From Rhytidiadelphus loreus (taxonomy: Eukaryota > Streptophyta > Bryopsida > Hypnales > Hylocomiaceae), in contig OX344763.1 in assembly GCA_947034895.1 (NCBI GenBank), positions 3,288,501-3,352,500 of the forward strand: a DNA stretch of 64,000 nucleotides, written 5' to 3'. A program made the translations under genes and the position numbers. Under the pieces are notes generated by a model. It did not search any database. It was not told the origin of the DNA and saw only the letters and a program-made list of their open reading frames with translations. Below, piece by piece: positions 1-10,787 of this stretch. Position 1 is the first letter of the stretch. Each line of letters starts with the position of its first letter.

Positions 1-540
1 AAAGAAAATGAAGATAAGGTAGTACAATTCCGACTAGTATTCTAGAGAGTTGTACATGCAATACTTGAATAGAAGATGCAGGTAGGTTTTCATATTTACT
101 TGTTATAGTTTTCCACGTGTGTTGATTTGGATTGTTTCCATTGTTTAAATTTTGTAATGGATTAACAATATTTTTTTAGAGCTCACTATCTCATTGTTGA
201 TTCATGAGTAAGCTATTGGCATTTCTAAAGGCTATATTGAGCATGAATAGTATAAAAAAACATAGGTGTCCTAAGTGGTAACATACATTATCTTGAAAGA
301 AAGTTGAATGGTTGTCAATCAATAGTAAAGTCTAATTGATAGAGGGCAATCAAAAGTGAAAACTTATATGAAGACATTGAAATAAAGTAGTTCAGAGCAA
401 AATGAAATATTCAAATTTTGAGGAGGAAGATTACAAAGATGAAGAGATATAACACCATTGTTCACAAACAATGTGTGGAGATGAAAAAAAGTGGTGGATT
501 GTCATTGTACCCAAAACAAACATCCCATCCAGCATTGACA
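1..540. other. AT-rich sequence without a recognised gene
   Basis: No open frame with coding character, RNA gene or transposon end was recognised here. It leads into the palindrome array that begins near 540. Confidence 0.5.
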
Positions 541-1325
541 AAAAATCTAGATTTAAATATTCCTACCTTACACACTTGACTAAGGTTTTCAAGGTACCAA
601 CTGGACCCCCTGTTTTTGGTCAATAAAATAAAATAAAATAATTCTTTTTTATTCAAAATTTCTTTTCAGAATTTTTTATTCTGGGAAAAACATGGAGGTG
701 CTACTAGGTACTCCCCAGACCATTGTCGGGTCCGATGGTGGTTCTGGAGGTACCAATTGGACTTCCTATTTTCAGTCAAAGAAAGAAAAAAAATAAATAA
801 ATAAGTCTTTAGAAATACGAGTTGGACCCCCTATTTTTGGTCCAGGAAGAGAAATAAATTCAAATTTTTATTTTCTAGTATCAAAAATAGGGGTACTACT
901 TGGTACTCCCTAAACCACCGTCGGACCCGACGGTGGTTTTGGAGGTATCAGCTGGACCCCTAATTTTGATACCGGAAAAGAGAAAAAGAAAAATATTCAA
1001 TTTTTTTTTCAAGTACCAAAAACGGGGGTACTACCTAGTACCTCCAAACCACTGTCGGATCCACCGTTTTTGGTATTGAACTTTTTTTTTTCAAATTTTT
1101 TTTCAATATAAAAAACGGGGGTACTACCTAGTACTCTCCAAACCACTGTCGGACTTGATAGTGGTTTTGGAGGTACCAGTCGGATCCTTTTTTTTTTGTC
1201 TAAAACAAAATAAAATAAAATTTAAATTTAAATTTTGAGCACCAAAAACAAGGGTATCACTTGGCATTCCCAAAACCGCAGTTGAATCCCTTTTAGGTCT
1301 TGGATGTACCAATTGGACCTCCCAT
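541..1325. repeat. Array of ~72-bp nested palindromes
   Basis: Four near-complete units (about 694-766, 890-960, 1117-1187, 1251-1323), one internally deleted unit (about 1017-1075) and partial right halves near 591-610 and 820-836 are separated by A/T-rich spacers. Each unit starts with a run of G plus GTACT, carries a central palindrome close to ACCGTCGGACCCGACGGT, and ends with GGTACC and a GGACCCC-like end. The outer, middle and inner parts are all inverted repeats, so a single strand could fold along its whole length. The same element occurs singly in introns at 52,804, 56,420, 56,875, 57,240 and 59,261. Function is unknown. Confidence 0.8.
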
Positions 1326-2084
1326 TTTTGGTATATGAAAAGCAAACAAACAAATTTGGAAATGTCTTTTCCTAATTCCAAGTTTTAAAATGGGTATTTT
1401 GAATAATGTATGGATTCCTATGTTTCTAATGATAATGCATTTCATGTTTAATTTCTTAATAAAATCCAAATTTGATTTGATTTCAGAAGGTCAAGTAGAG
1501 ACTTTTACAAGTTTGGTTGGGTCCAATTGACCTTGGAAGAGTCTCTCCTAGATCTCTTGGAATTGGGTTAAGGTTTGTTATCCTTGTTGTAGATCTCAAA
1601 GTTATATTTGAGATAATAAAACAATATGGATGCTTCTTTGTTTTGCCTCAAGGCTAATGGAATTTGAATTCCTAGTTTCAAATTTTAGTTCAAATTAGTG
1701 ATTGTGACTTGGATTGAAGAGTATGAAGCTTGGCAGTTTTGGATTTAAGTTTAATATTTTTTGAAAATGAAATGAAATGGATGTATGAAAATTTAATCAA
1801 AAATCAATTGTTTACCAATTCTTGGGGGTGCATTGAAATCTTTTCCTAGGTCAGTCGGATCCAACTGACTTTAGACAAGCCTTTGCTAGGCCCCTAGAAT
1901 TTGTACCTTTTTCAAGAATTTAGGAATATTCTATGTTGGAGTCAATTGGCAAGGCGTAGTGGGGTTATTGTAGGCATGGTGCATCATGCTTTCAAATTTT
2001 AATTTAGCTTTTTGAGGTCATTAGTATTCAATGATACTTTTGTGGATCAAAGATGGTTTAGTTGTTCAAGTGTAGGGAGGAAAT
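1326..2084. other. AT-rich spacer, no gene recognised
   Basis: Lies between the palindrome array and decayed gene copy C. I see no open reading frame of note. It may be intron or upstream sequence of copy C, but no exon could be aligned. Confidence 0.4.
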
Positions 2085-2859
2085 GTGGGTCAAGCTTCAG
2101 CCTCAATGATGCATCGTGACATAGTCCTTGTTGCGGATGTGGCAAGTTTATTGCAACCAATGACTTTGACAAATGTGAACATCGAGATTAGTGACAAATC
2201 AACTAAGAAAGCCATTAAATTCATATATGCTCCATTCCATTTTTTTTAGAAGTCGAAGTTCTTTGAGTGAATGGAAATCATTGTCTATTGATATGGATGA
2301 ATCATATATCTAGGCTTCATCTAACGAAGGTGTCTTGGCTTATTGCAGTAAACTATATAGTTCTCAATACCAAAGACAAGATCGAATTGATCATGTAGAT
2401 TATGCATGACATAAACACAACCACTACTACCAATTGTAATATCCCAAGATCTGGACATTATGACCATGGCGCCTCTCAAATTAATTTGCTTATAAGTCAA
2501 AATTCTACAAATAAGCAAGCGATTTTTTGTATCTTTTTTTTATGTCAAGTTTTAAGTTTTGCAAGTTTAACATTGTTTAACATTTGTTTGTAGTCTTATA
2601 GAATTGATGTGAGTAGATGGGATGATGAAGGCAAGGCACAAAGTCTTTTCTTCAGTTTAGAAAAGAATTTCACCTTCCCATGTTTGCTAAGTAGATGGCA
2701 TCAACATTTGCGGACTTTGGCTACTCTCGACCAACACGCCATAAAGATACTTATGCTTTGAAAATTTTGGATTTTATAGATAGTAGTGCCTCCAAGGATA
2801 GAGAGACTTCAAAGCCATCAACAATTGAGGGTTTTGCAATCAAGTCCACTACGACTTAG
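2085..2859 (+). pseudogene. Decayed copy C of the ParB/methyltransferase family (last two exons)
   Basis: Two pieces match the end of the intact minus-strand gene at 50.4-55.0 kb. About 2085-2250 resembles the exon after the methyltransferase motif I, with RDIVLVAD matching RHILALEAD and a following P-M. About 2602-2859 matches the last exon closely: FHLPMFAKxMASTFADFG against FDLPVYAEQLASAFAEFG, then YALKILDFIDSSAS against YALNVLQFIDGSAS, ending at the equivalent TAG stop. An in-frame TAG at 2692-2694 stands where the intact copy has Gln, so CAG has become TAG. Sequence past the stop also matches the intact gene, including a shared stretch reading GGATTTGTGTGTTTTATGGC. The match in the second piece is strong; that in the first is moderate. 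Confidence 0.8.
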
Positions 2860-3099
2860 ACTCTTGAGATTGACATCTCTATTGAGTTGAATTATAATGT
2901 GTGAATTTTAGAATTATGAGTGGATTTGTGTGTTTTATGGCTACATCTTGAACATTTGCTATTTTCATTTGGATTTTGTATATCATGATGTCTAACAAAA
3001 TTGACTACATTTGCTTGTTGCAAAAAAATCTTCAATTTTGTAAGTGTCTTAAATTTCAATAAAATGAATTCACATTTCTTGAAATTTATAATGTAATAA

Positions 3100-3182
3100 A
3101 TTCACGGTCATAGGTCCCAACTTGTTTTTACTACGAAAAAAAGTTTCTGCTCACAGGCTCGCACGCTAGCAACCCTACTTTC
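3100..3182 (+). mobile_element. Transposon terminal module downstream of copy C
   Basis: A segment running from CACGGTCATAGGT through CTCACAGGCTCGCACG to TAGCAACCCT is shared with 6330-6468, 13,630-13,756 and, inverted, 49,716-49,850. At 49,716 the same module ends in a CACTA terminus. Here the last bases are diverged (TACTTTCTAC) and the terminus is lost. Confidence 0.65.
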
Positions 3183-3420
3183 TACCCCCCGCTATTAACG
3201 GTGGGGGTGGGGTGTGGAGATGCAACTTTTTTTATTTCATGGACCATGCTACCCCCCGACGGGGTAGCATTAACGGCGAGGGGGGGGGGTTGGAGATGCA
3301 ATTTTCTTTTTTCTGTGAACCTTGATACCCCCCGCCGTTAATGGCAAGGGGGGTGGAGATGCAACTTTGTTTTTTTATGGACCTTGCTACCCTCTGCTGT
3401 TAACAGCTAGGATTTTGAAG
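3183..3420. repeat. Tandem ~80-bp units with CCGTTAACGG palindromes
   Basis: Four units share the layout: CTTGCTACCCCCC, then a GTTAAC-centred palindrome, a G-run, GGAGATGCAACTTT, a T-rich stretch and ATGGACC. Diverged units recur at about 4500-4640, 6770-7140, 9755-9925 and 10,425-10,660, upstream or downstream of decayed copies A and B. Role unknown. Confidence 0.7.
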
Positions 3421-3965
3421 ACCGCATTTTTTTTCTTACATACTACCATAATTGAAGGACAAGGTTGGCACTTTCATGCTGAATATTTTGGAAATTCAAC
3501 ATTATATTGAAAAAAATCCAAAATGTTCATCACAAAACTTCAAGAGTCGCTTATATAGATGTTTGTAAAATTAAATAAGATAAGATCTTTATACAAATTG
3601 GATGGTAGGAGGTGAAGCAAACCATGTGGAATATATTAATGGTTAAGATTAGTAGGAGTTCAATCTTCAAATTATCCCATATCCTTTGAGGATTCATAAG
3701 GAACAATGGATTTCATTATAAAACCACCTCTCTACCCTCAATCGTCACAAAGTATCATTGTAAAATTTCCTTTAGTTTTTCATCAAGAATTTATTTGATT
3801 GTACATGGTCTTTGGACATTTTGACTTGTATTAAAAAGTTTATTTTTTTACAACAATTTGCTCCATTAATTCTTGCTGAATTCGACAATTTCTTCTTTTC
3901 ATTTTATTTATTTTTCCGCATAACTCAAAATAATTATTTTCCATTGATATAATCGTTCACCTATA

Positions 3966-4477
3966 AGGTAAACCAGCCCATGACAGGCAAAATGACTGAT
4001 TTGGTATGTTGCCATTAGCAAAATAAATCAGATTTTTGTCTATGCAGAGACAACTTTGAGAAATGAAAGAAGTAGTTAAAATTTTAGTTTTGGGACAAAG
4101 TAGGAATTTTTTATGAATTTTTTAAGTATTTTTCCAAAACAGTCTGTAGACTACTTGAAATCAACAAAATATGTCTCCATGATGGTCATCTTACTACTTA
4201 ATGCAGTCTTCATATTTCCTAACACAACCACAAGATTTTTTAATGTGGCCATCACATAAAGGAATAAAAAAAAAACTCTTTATGATGAGTTTACACTCAC
4301 AATGTGTAAGTGTCCTATGACAGTCATTACTAATTCTATCACAATCACCTAATACACTAATGTGGGCCACTAACCAACCTAATTAAGTCATAGCAGCAAA
4401 AATCTAAAATGGACTGTAATGGGGGGTTTAGTAGGTGTCTTTATTAGGCACTTGGCCTGTCATGGGCTGGTTTACCT
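3966..4477. mobile_element. 512-bp non-autonomous DNA transposon, TA target duplication
   Basis: Terminal inverted repeats of about 23 bp start AGGTAAACCAGCCCATGAC. TA flanks both sides (3964-3965 and 4478-4479). The empty site is visible in unit B near 10,390, where CACCTA-TA-GTAGAAT is uninterrupted, so the boundaries are exact. No coding capacity. A TA duplication suggests Tc1/mariner-type mobilisation, but the inverted repeat is not one I recognise. Confidence 0.88.
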
Positions 4478-4764
4478 TAGTAGAATGCATATATTGCATG
4501 CTGAAATTTTTCACGTTACTACCTCCAGTCATTAATCGCTTCGGTTTTTGGAACTGCAAATTTTTTTCTACATGCTAGAATGTAGATCATATGTTAAAAA
4601 TTTTTACCTTGCTACCCCCAACTATTAACAGTTGCACTTCTATGGACTTAAATTTGCTTGCAACATATGCTACATTTGATTAAGTTTTGAAAAAAAATTG
4701 CCTTCTTAAACCTATTAACAGCTACTATGTTAAATTACATATTAATTTCATTTGGATGTAATTA

Positions 4765-5759
4765 CAGAGATGTTGATACAATGAGATCTAGAATTACTTT
4801 AGCCTTTTTTTGAAGATCAATTGGAATTACAATTGTATGGCTTTTTAAAAAAAGGAGATTGTGAAGACTTCTTCTTGTCTTGAACGGTTTAGAGGCCAAT
4901 GTTGCATTTGAGAAAGAATTGGAAAATGATGAAAATCTCAAAGTTTCCTCTGGCAAGATCTTTATGGTGTGGGATGACAACCAGCATTTGCAAGCATGGT
5001 TGCCTATCATCAACTACGATCATGCAAACGACTTCATATAGCATTATATTAATGAAATTATTGTTCTAGAGGTCAAAGGAGACATTGTAACTATGTTGGC
5101 AAAATTACATGAAGTTCAATCATTTGCCTCCCATATTGCAAGGCAACCTCAAGAGCTTGTGATTACTATTTATCCCTCAATTCTTGAGATTGATTTAGCC
5201 AGAGACGACGTCTTCTTCAACTCTTAGAGTGGTTTATTCCTCTAATTGTTATATCCTTGCATTAGAAAGTGATACCAAACTCTTTGATGAGGTACGAAAG
5301 CCTTTACAAACACCTATTACTGTCTCCAAGATTTTTTATTCTACAATCACATGCAATGGTATGGAGATTGATGATGACTCTCTATTTGAAGATGTCACAC
5401 TACTTCATAGTTTATGTAAGTAAGTTTTATTTATTTTTTTCCTTTTCAACAACTTCAATTATAAATTCTATACTTTGTATTAAAATTTGTTATTATATTT
5501 TTCTATATATGGTTTATTGTTTGCAATTGAATGAATCCATTGCCAAGGCAAACCTAACCTTTTTTATCAACATCCTAAATTTTTTAGAAGTCCCTCTCTC
5601 AATCCTCATGGCCTCCATGTCTGTGCTAAAGATTTAGCATTAGCTTATGCTAATGCTTCATTTGGTTCATCTTCAATGTCTCTATCACCTTGTAGATCTC
5701 ATGATCGTAGAGTATACTCATATTTTGAACTTAGTGTATATGAGTTAAATGATATCTAA
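4765..5759 (+). pseudogene. Decayed copy A of the ParB/methyltransferase family
   Basis: Parallel to copy B (10,788-12,245) with the same order of pieces. About 4900-5110 encodes the stretch after the ParB-like motif (FMVWDDNQHLQAW, then HYINEIIVLEVKGDIV), matching FFVCDGNHRLLSW and IILDTKGK of the intact gene. About 5223-5420 encodes NCYILALESDTKLFDEV, matching the region after motif I. About 5540-5759 matches the last exon. Relative to B, sequence is deleted near 4885 and near 5225; the second deletion removes motif I and the intron. Several stop codons and frameshifts are present. Confidence 0.78.
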
Positions 5760-6329
5760 GTTTATATTCATGATTTGATATTTGATTTCTATTGTTTGTT
5801 TCTCAAATTGAATCTACCTTTGTATAATGTGGCAACAATTCCATTTGATCCCTAAAACTTCATCCTATGCCCAAATTGAACAATAAAACAAGAGTATTAA
5901 ATCACACTCCACCATTGAACTTCATGAAATTCTAGAAAATAAAATTTAACTTAGAATTCAATTAAACTACTACCATTGAATTAATCATGTCTTCTATTTG
6001 TTAGAAATGCCTTTTATTTAATAAATAAATAAAATTTAAGTAAAGATGGTTCCCAAAAGAGGGGCATCAATTAGAAAAATGGTTGTTTAGGTTATTCACG
6101 GTTAATACATTTATTTGGTGTATAATATATGTCTACTATATTCATTTTATATTTTGCATGTTCAAGATATTTCTAAAAAATATAAAACATAGTTATAAAA
6201 ATAAAATAAAATAGGTGGACCATTTTCATCCTATAAATTTATATAAAAGCCCATGGTTCAATGTTTTGGTACAAAATCATGAGTAGCATATTCATTTGTT
6301 GTTTAGTTGGACTATAGATCCTTTCATCT

Positions 6330-6468
6330 AATTCTACGGTCATAGGTCTCTAATGGATTTATAATTTCTAAATAGAAATAAAAAAATTGGAGGCTCACAG
6401 GCTCACATGCTCACATGCTCATAGGCTCACATGCTCACACTTTTAGGCTCAAATACTAGCATCCCCGA
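6330..6468 (+). mobile_element. Terminal module with 10-bp GGCTCACATG-type repeats
   Basis: About 575 bp after copy A, the sequence ACGGTCATAGGT leads into tandem GGCTCACA(T/G)-like decamers at 6390-6455 and ends at CTAGCATCCCC. It is the same module as at 3100, 13,630 and (inverted) 49,716-49,850. Short subterminal repeats of this sort are typical of CACTA elements. Confidence 0.65.
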
Positions 6469-6769
6469 CAAGAGATGATGAGTCATCATACATTGATAAT
6501 GGACAACATGCTTGCAATTATAATTGTACATTTGGAGATAGCTTGAAGATCTTGTATTTGATGATGATAAAATGAATAACAAACAAAATAAGCCATCACT
6601 TACTGATAAAATTAAATTGCAATTTTTTGAAGATGAGTTGTTAAAGACTCATAAAATATAAGGAGTTGTAGAGTGAATTGAAGTAGTATGTAGAAATGCA
6701 TGTAAGAAACGAATGCATATTGAGTCGTTTATGACCTAAAAACTAAATTAGCATCTTGAAATTTAGCTT

Positions 6770-7140
6770 GAAATGTTCAGATTTTGAAGTACCTCCAACC
6801 GTTGACGGCTGCGATTTTGAGGGCTCCAATTTAGGGCAACAAATGTTAGGACTTAGTCAAATATTGCAATTCATGTGCTTTTTGCTACCCCCCATTATTA
6901 ACGGCTCCGCTTCACAAGATTCAAGTTGGCTTCTTTTATGAACCTTGCGACCCTCTTGTTAACGGCTACGCTTTAGAGGATTCAACTTTGTTTTTTCTAT
7001 GAATCTTGCTACCCCCTACTGTTGACGGCTACGCTTTTAGAGGATCCAACTTCACTTCTTCTATTTACCTTACAACCCTCTGCCATTAGCGGCTGCGCTT
7101 TTAGAGGATCCAACTTTGCTTCTTTTATGGACCTTATTAC
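6770..7140. repeat. Tandem GTTAAC-palindrome units
   Basis: About five units of ~75 bp of the form CTTGCTACCCCC-TGTTAACGGCTACGC-TTTTAGAGGATCCAACTT. Same family as 3183-3420 and 9755-9925. Confidence 0.65.
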
Positions 7141-7369
7141 TTGTAGATACATTTAGATCCTATTTGAAAATATTTAAACCAATAGTAAAGTTCGTTCCTA
7201 GGGAGGCAATTTAATAGGATTACTTCTACAACAACAATAGAACAACTAATTAGAGAATAAAAACACCCAAGAAAGTCATACTTCCAACTAATATTAATTT
7301 AATTTCCTCACAATTTGCACGATTAATTATTGATTTTTTTTATCACTCCATTCTTATAAACCACCAAGG

Positions 7370-9680
7370 TTGAGTATCACCCATTTAGATTTGATCTTTA
7401 ATCTTTCATTTAGAATCTTTTGTTTTTATCCCAAATTGGATTTCTTAAGCATAGATCCAACCTCGAACTACCAGTTCGGTTTGTCTCAACTCTCAGACTT
7501 ACTCCAATTAGAACATGTCACTTCCCAATTGGTCTTTGTCTCCAGCTTGGGGTACAACCAAATCTTCCAAATACTCTTATATTTTCTCTTATATTTTTCT
7601 CTTATATTGGATTCTCTTATATTTTTCTCGCACACACTCTTGAAGTAGCTTTTACACTTACAAAATTTACACTCTCCTTTTACCAACTTGGAATTCCTTT
7701 ATTTTACTCTCAGTTTTCTCCATCATGCCAACCTGCCATGATGTTTTCCTAATTGGATTTCAATTAATTCCTTATAGACCAACTCGGAAGCTTGACCTAG
7801 ACAACATTCAAACTTTATAAAACCAACTTGGATAAGCACTCAAGGCACCATACGTCTCACAAACACATGCCAGAAAAATCACAGTCCAACTTTGGACCTA
7901 TATCATAACACTACAACGACATCAAACATCCAATTTGGTATTCCTAATTTCAGCCATACACACATACCAGATTGGAATTTCACTCAATAATTTTCAACTT
8001 AGCTCACATACAGATTTCACATTTCCACAATTTGAATCAATCAATTTACCACACACATACAAACACTGTAACTCCATTTGGAAATTAATTCTTTCTCATA
8101 TTTAGCCGAATGGGTGACAAATCACCATTACACATTAAGTTTTGCAATAATCTCTTTCATTGTCTACCACTCAGACATCACTAAAAATTTTCATTCTCCA
8201 CTTCTACTTCATCAATCACTCCAAATAGGATTTAGCTTTTTGCACAACTTTGCAAACAAACTTCCTACTTGGCAAAAGTCTCTTCTTCTTACAAGAAATC
8301 ACACGATAACTCCCGACTAGGACACACTTCATGTCATCACACACACACTCCGACTCGGACTTATGCTCATGACCACACTAATTCATAAAAGAATTCAATC
8401 ACAAACATTCTACACAATCACCACGATCCAACTTGGATTTCACACACACAAACAATCAACCAAAAGGAAATACGCAACACGAACTAGCTGGGACTCTCAC
8501 TGGCACAATCTCTCCAAGTGGGTGCCTTCCAATTCAGAACACTCCTCTTTAAAACTCCGAGCTAGACGGTTCCTCAACCAACTTGGACATCACCTCAAAA
8601 CACACCACAAACCGCCAAATAGGAACCTCAAAAATTAACTTGCAAAATCACAAACACAAAATTCCCACTTGGCTCTTGCAACTCAACACCCAACCCTAAT
8701 TGCCGATAACAAACACAATCCAAATCAGAAAATAATTGCAGCTAACGCAAGGTAGAACTACGACAATTCCTACTTGAAAAGAAAACTAAGATCATTCCAA
8801 CTTGGAATAACCTGCTTGTACTTCCAATTCGGATCTTAAACCAATAGGTCCATTTTATTGCTTCTATCTTGGAATTAGAATTTGGTAGTTGACACACACA
8901 CATGCATACAACCCAAAATTCCGACTTGGCTTAACCCCTAAAGTCCCAAGGCCATTTTTCTGCCAAAACCACTCAAAACTACCACTTTTGCTATGTTCAC
9001 CTATGAAATAAATTTTTAAAATATTTTTTAGAATCTAATCGTAGGATCTTGTTCTACACTTATCTTAGATCATGCGACAAAATTTTTGTGATTTTTGACC
9101 ATATAGATTGAAAGATATTAGCATTCAAAGTGGAAGAAAAAAATTTATTTCAAGAAGTTGCTATGATTGCCCGCAAAACAAGAAACTTCATAACTTTTAC
9201 ATCACTAATCCAAATGGAATGAATCAAAGCTTCACATATAGAAGAAAATATAATCTACAAGAAAAAAAATATTAAAATTTTTATTTCAATTTTTGGTGGA
9301 TTATTTTTTGCTGCCCAGTCTCCCCCATTTTGTTGTTATTGTGGCATAACTTTTGCTTCCGGTCACCGATTGGAATAAAAATTATATTCCCGGAAAGCTC
9401 ATAAGTTTATCTATCTTATGAGAAAGTTTCAAAAAGTTTCAGTAAAAATTGAGATCATAAGAGCTTGCCCAAAATCCATTTTGTCCCCCGTAGGGACAAT
9501 GGGACTTTAGGGGTTAAACTGTCTACCAACTTGGAACTCAGACCAAACTTAACTGGCCCAATCCCAATTGACTTTCATCCATCACATCCAAAATGCACCA
9601 AATTGGAACTAACCAGCCCGTAAAAACAACCAAATTGGACATAAAATACATAGACAAACTACCAAAAACCATCAAATACA
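7370..9680. repeat. Irregular array of CCAANTTGG-like near-palindromes
   Basis: More than 25 copies of a motif close to CCAACTTGGA (variants CCGACTTGG, CCAATTTGG, CCAAATAGG) occur every 25-100 bp, for example near 7689, 7780, 7822, 8352, 8430, 8580, 8800, 8826, 8922, 9530, 9598 and 9628. The sequence between them is A/C-rich and does not repeat. A TTAA-flanked element (8935-9513) interrupts the array. No convincing gene is present; the open frames on either strand are short. Confidence 0.65.
8935..9513. mobile_element. 579-bp TTAA-flanked element
   Basis: TTAA duplications lie at 8931-8934 and 9514-9517. Terminal inverted repeats are CCCCTAAAGTCCC at both ends. No coding capacity is visible. 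The TTAA duplication and CCC-starting repeats are features of piggyBac and Kolobok transposons; which of the two is not decided by sequence alone. Confidence 0.85.
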
Positions 9681-10787
9681 ATACAAAACAAATATAAAAC
9701 ACACATAAAAACACACTTAAAACACCAAAATAAAATCCTACTAGTATATCTACATTATCCCCTGTCGTTAACGGGCGGGAGGTTTGGAGATCCAACTTTT
9801 CTTTTTCTATGGACCTTGCTACCCCCCACCGTTAACAACTACGCTTTTAGAAAATCCAACTTTGCTTCTTTTATAGACCTTGCTATCCCCCGCTATTAAT
9901 GGCTAGGGTTTTCAAGACCACAATTTTTTTTTCTACATACTACCATAAATGAAGGTTAGCACTTTCATGCTTAATATTTTGGAAATTCAACATTATATTG
10001 AAAAAAATCCAAAATATTCATCATGTAACTTCAAGAGTCACTTACTTGGATGTTTGTGAAGTTGAGGAAGATAAGATCTTTATACAAATTGGATGATAGG
10101 AGGTATCCCATATCCTTGTAAGGTTCATAAAGAACAGTGGATTTCATCATAAAAAAAACCCTCTCTATCCTCCATCCTCACAAAATGTCATTGTAAAATT
10201 TCCTTTAGTTTGTCATCAAGTATTTATTTGATTGTACATGGTCTTTGAACATTTTGACTTCTATTAAAAAATTTAATTTCTTACCACAATTTGCTCATTT
10301 AATTCTTGCTGAATTTGGCAATTTCTTCTTTCATTTTATTTATTTTTCGTTATACTTCAAAATAATTATTTTCCATCAATCCTATTGTTCACCTATAGTA
10401 GAATCTATATATTGTATGCTAAATTTTTTCACCTTATTACCCCTAGCTATTAATGGTTGCGGTTTTTGGAACTGCAATTTTTTTCTTCTATATGCTACAA
10501 TGTACATCACATGCTAAAAAATTTCACCTTGCTACCTCCAACCGTTAATAGTTCTACTTTTGGGGACTACAAATTTTTTTCTTCTACATGCTAGAATGTA
10601 GATCACATGCTGAAATTTTTTTCCTTCCTACACCTCAACTGTTAACAACTGCACTTTTGAGGACTTAAATTTGCTTGCAATATATGCTACATTTGATTGA
10701 GTTTTGAAATGTTTTTGCCTTCTAAAACCAATTAATAGCTACTATGTTGAATTACATATTAATCTTCATTTGGATGTAATTGCAGAG

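Larger units (their letters stand above)
3183..6470 (+). repeat. Duplicated unit A (pairs with 9755-13,756)
   Basis: The order of parts is the same in both units: palindrome array, about 500 bp of unique-looking sequence, a second GTTAAC set, a decayed ParB/methyltransferase gene, about 575 bp of 3' flank, and the terminal module. The two differ mainly by insertions. Unit A has a 512-bp TA-flanked element at 3966-4477; unit B has an 804-bp TTAA-flanked element at 12,453-13,256. Unit A also lacks two blocks of the gene. Confidence 0.75.

Noticed and set aside
7370..9680. CRISPR-like or promoter-array reading of the CCAANTTGG motifs
   Set aside because: Spacing is irregular and the motif is short and variable, so CRISPR does not apply. 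Nothing shows a promoter.
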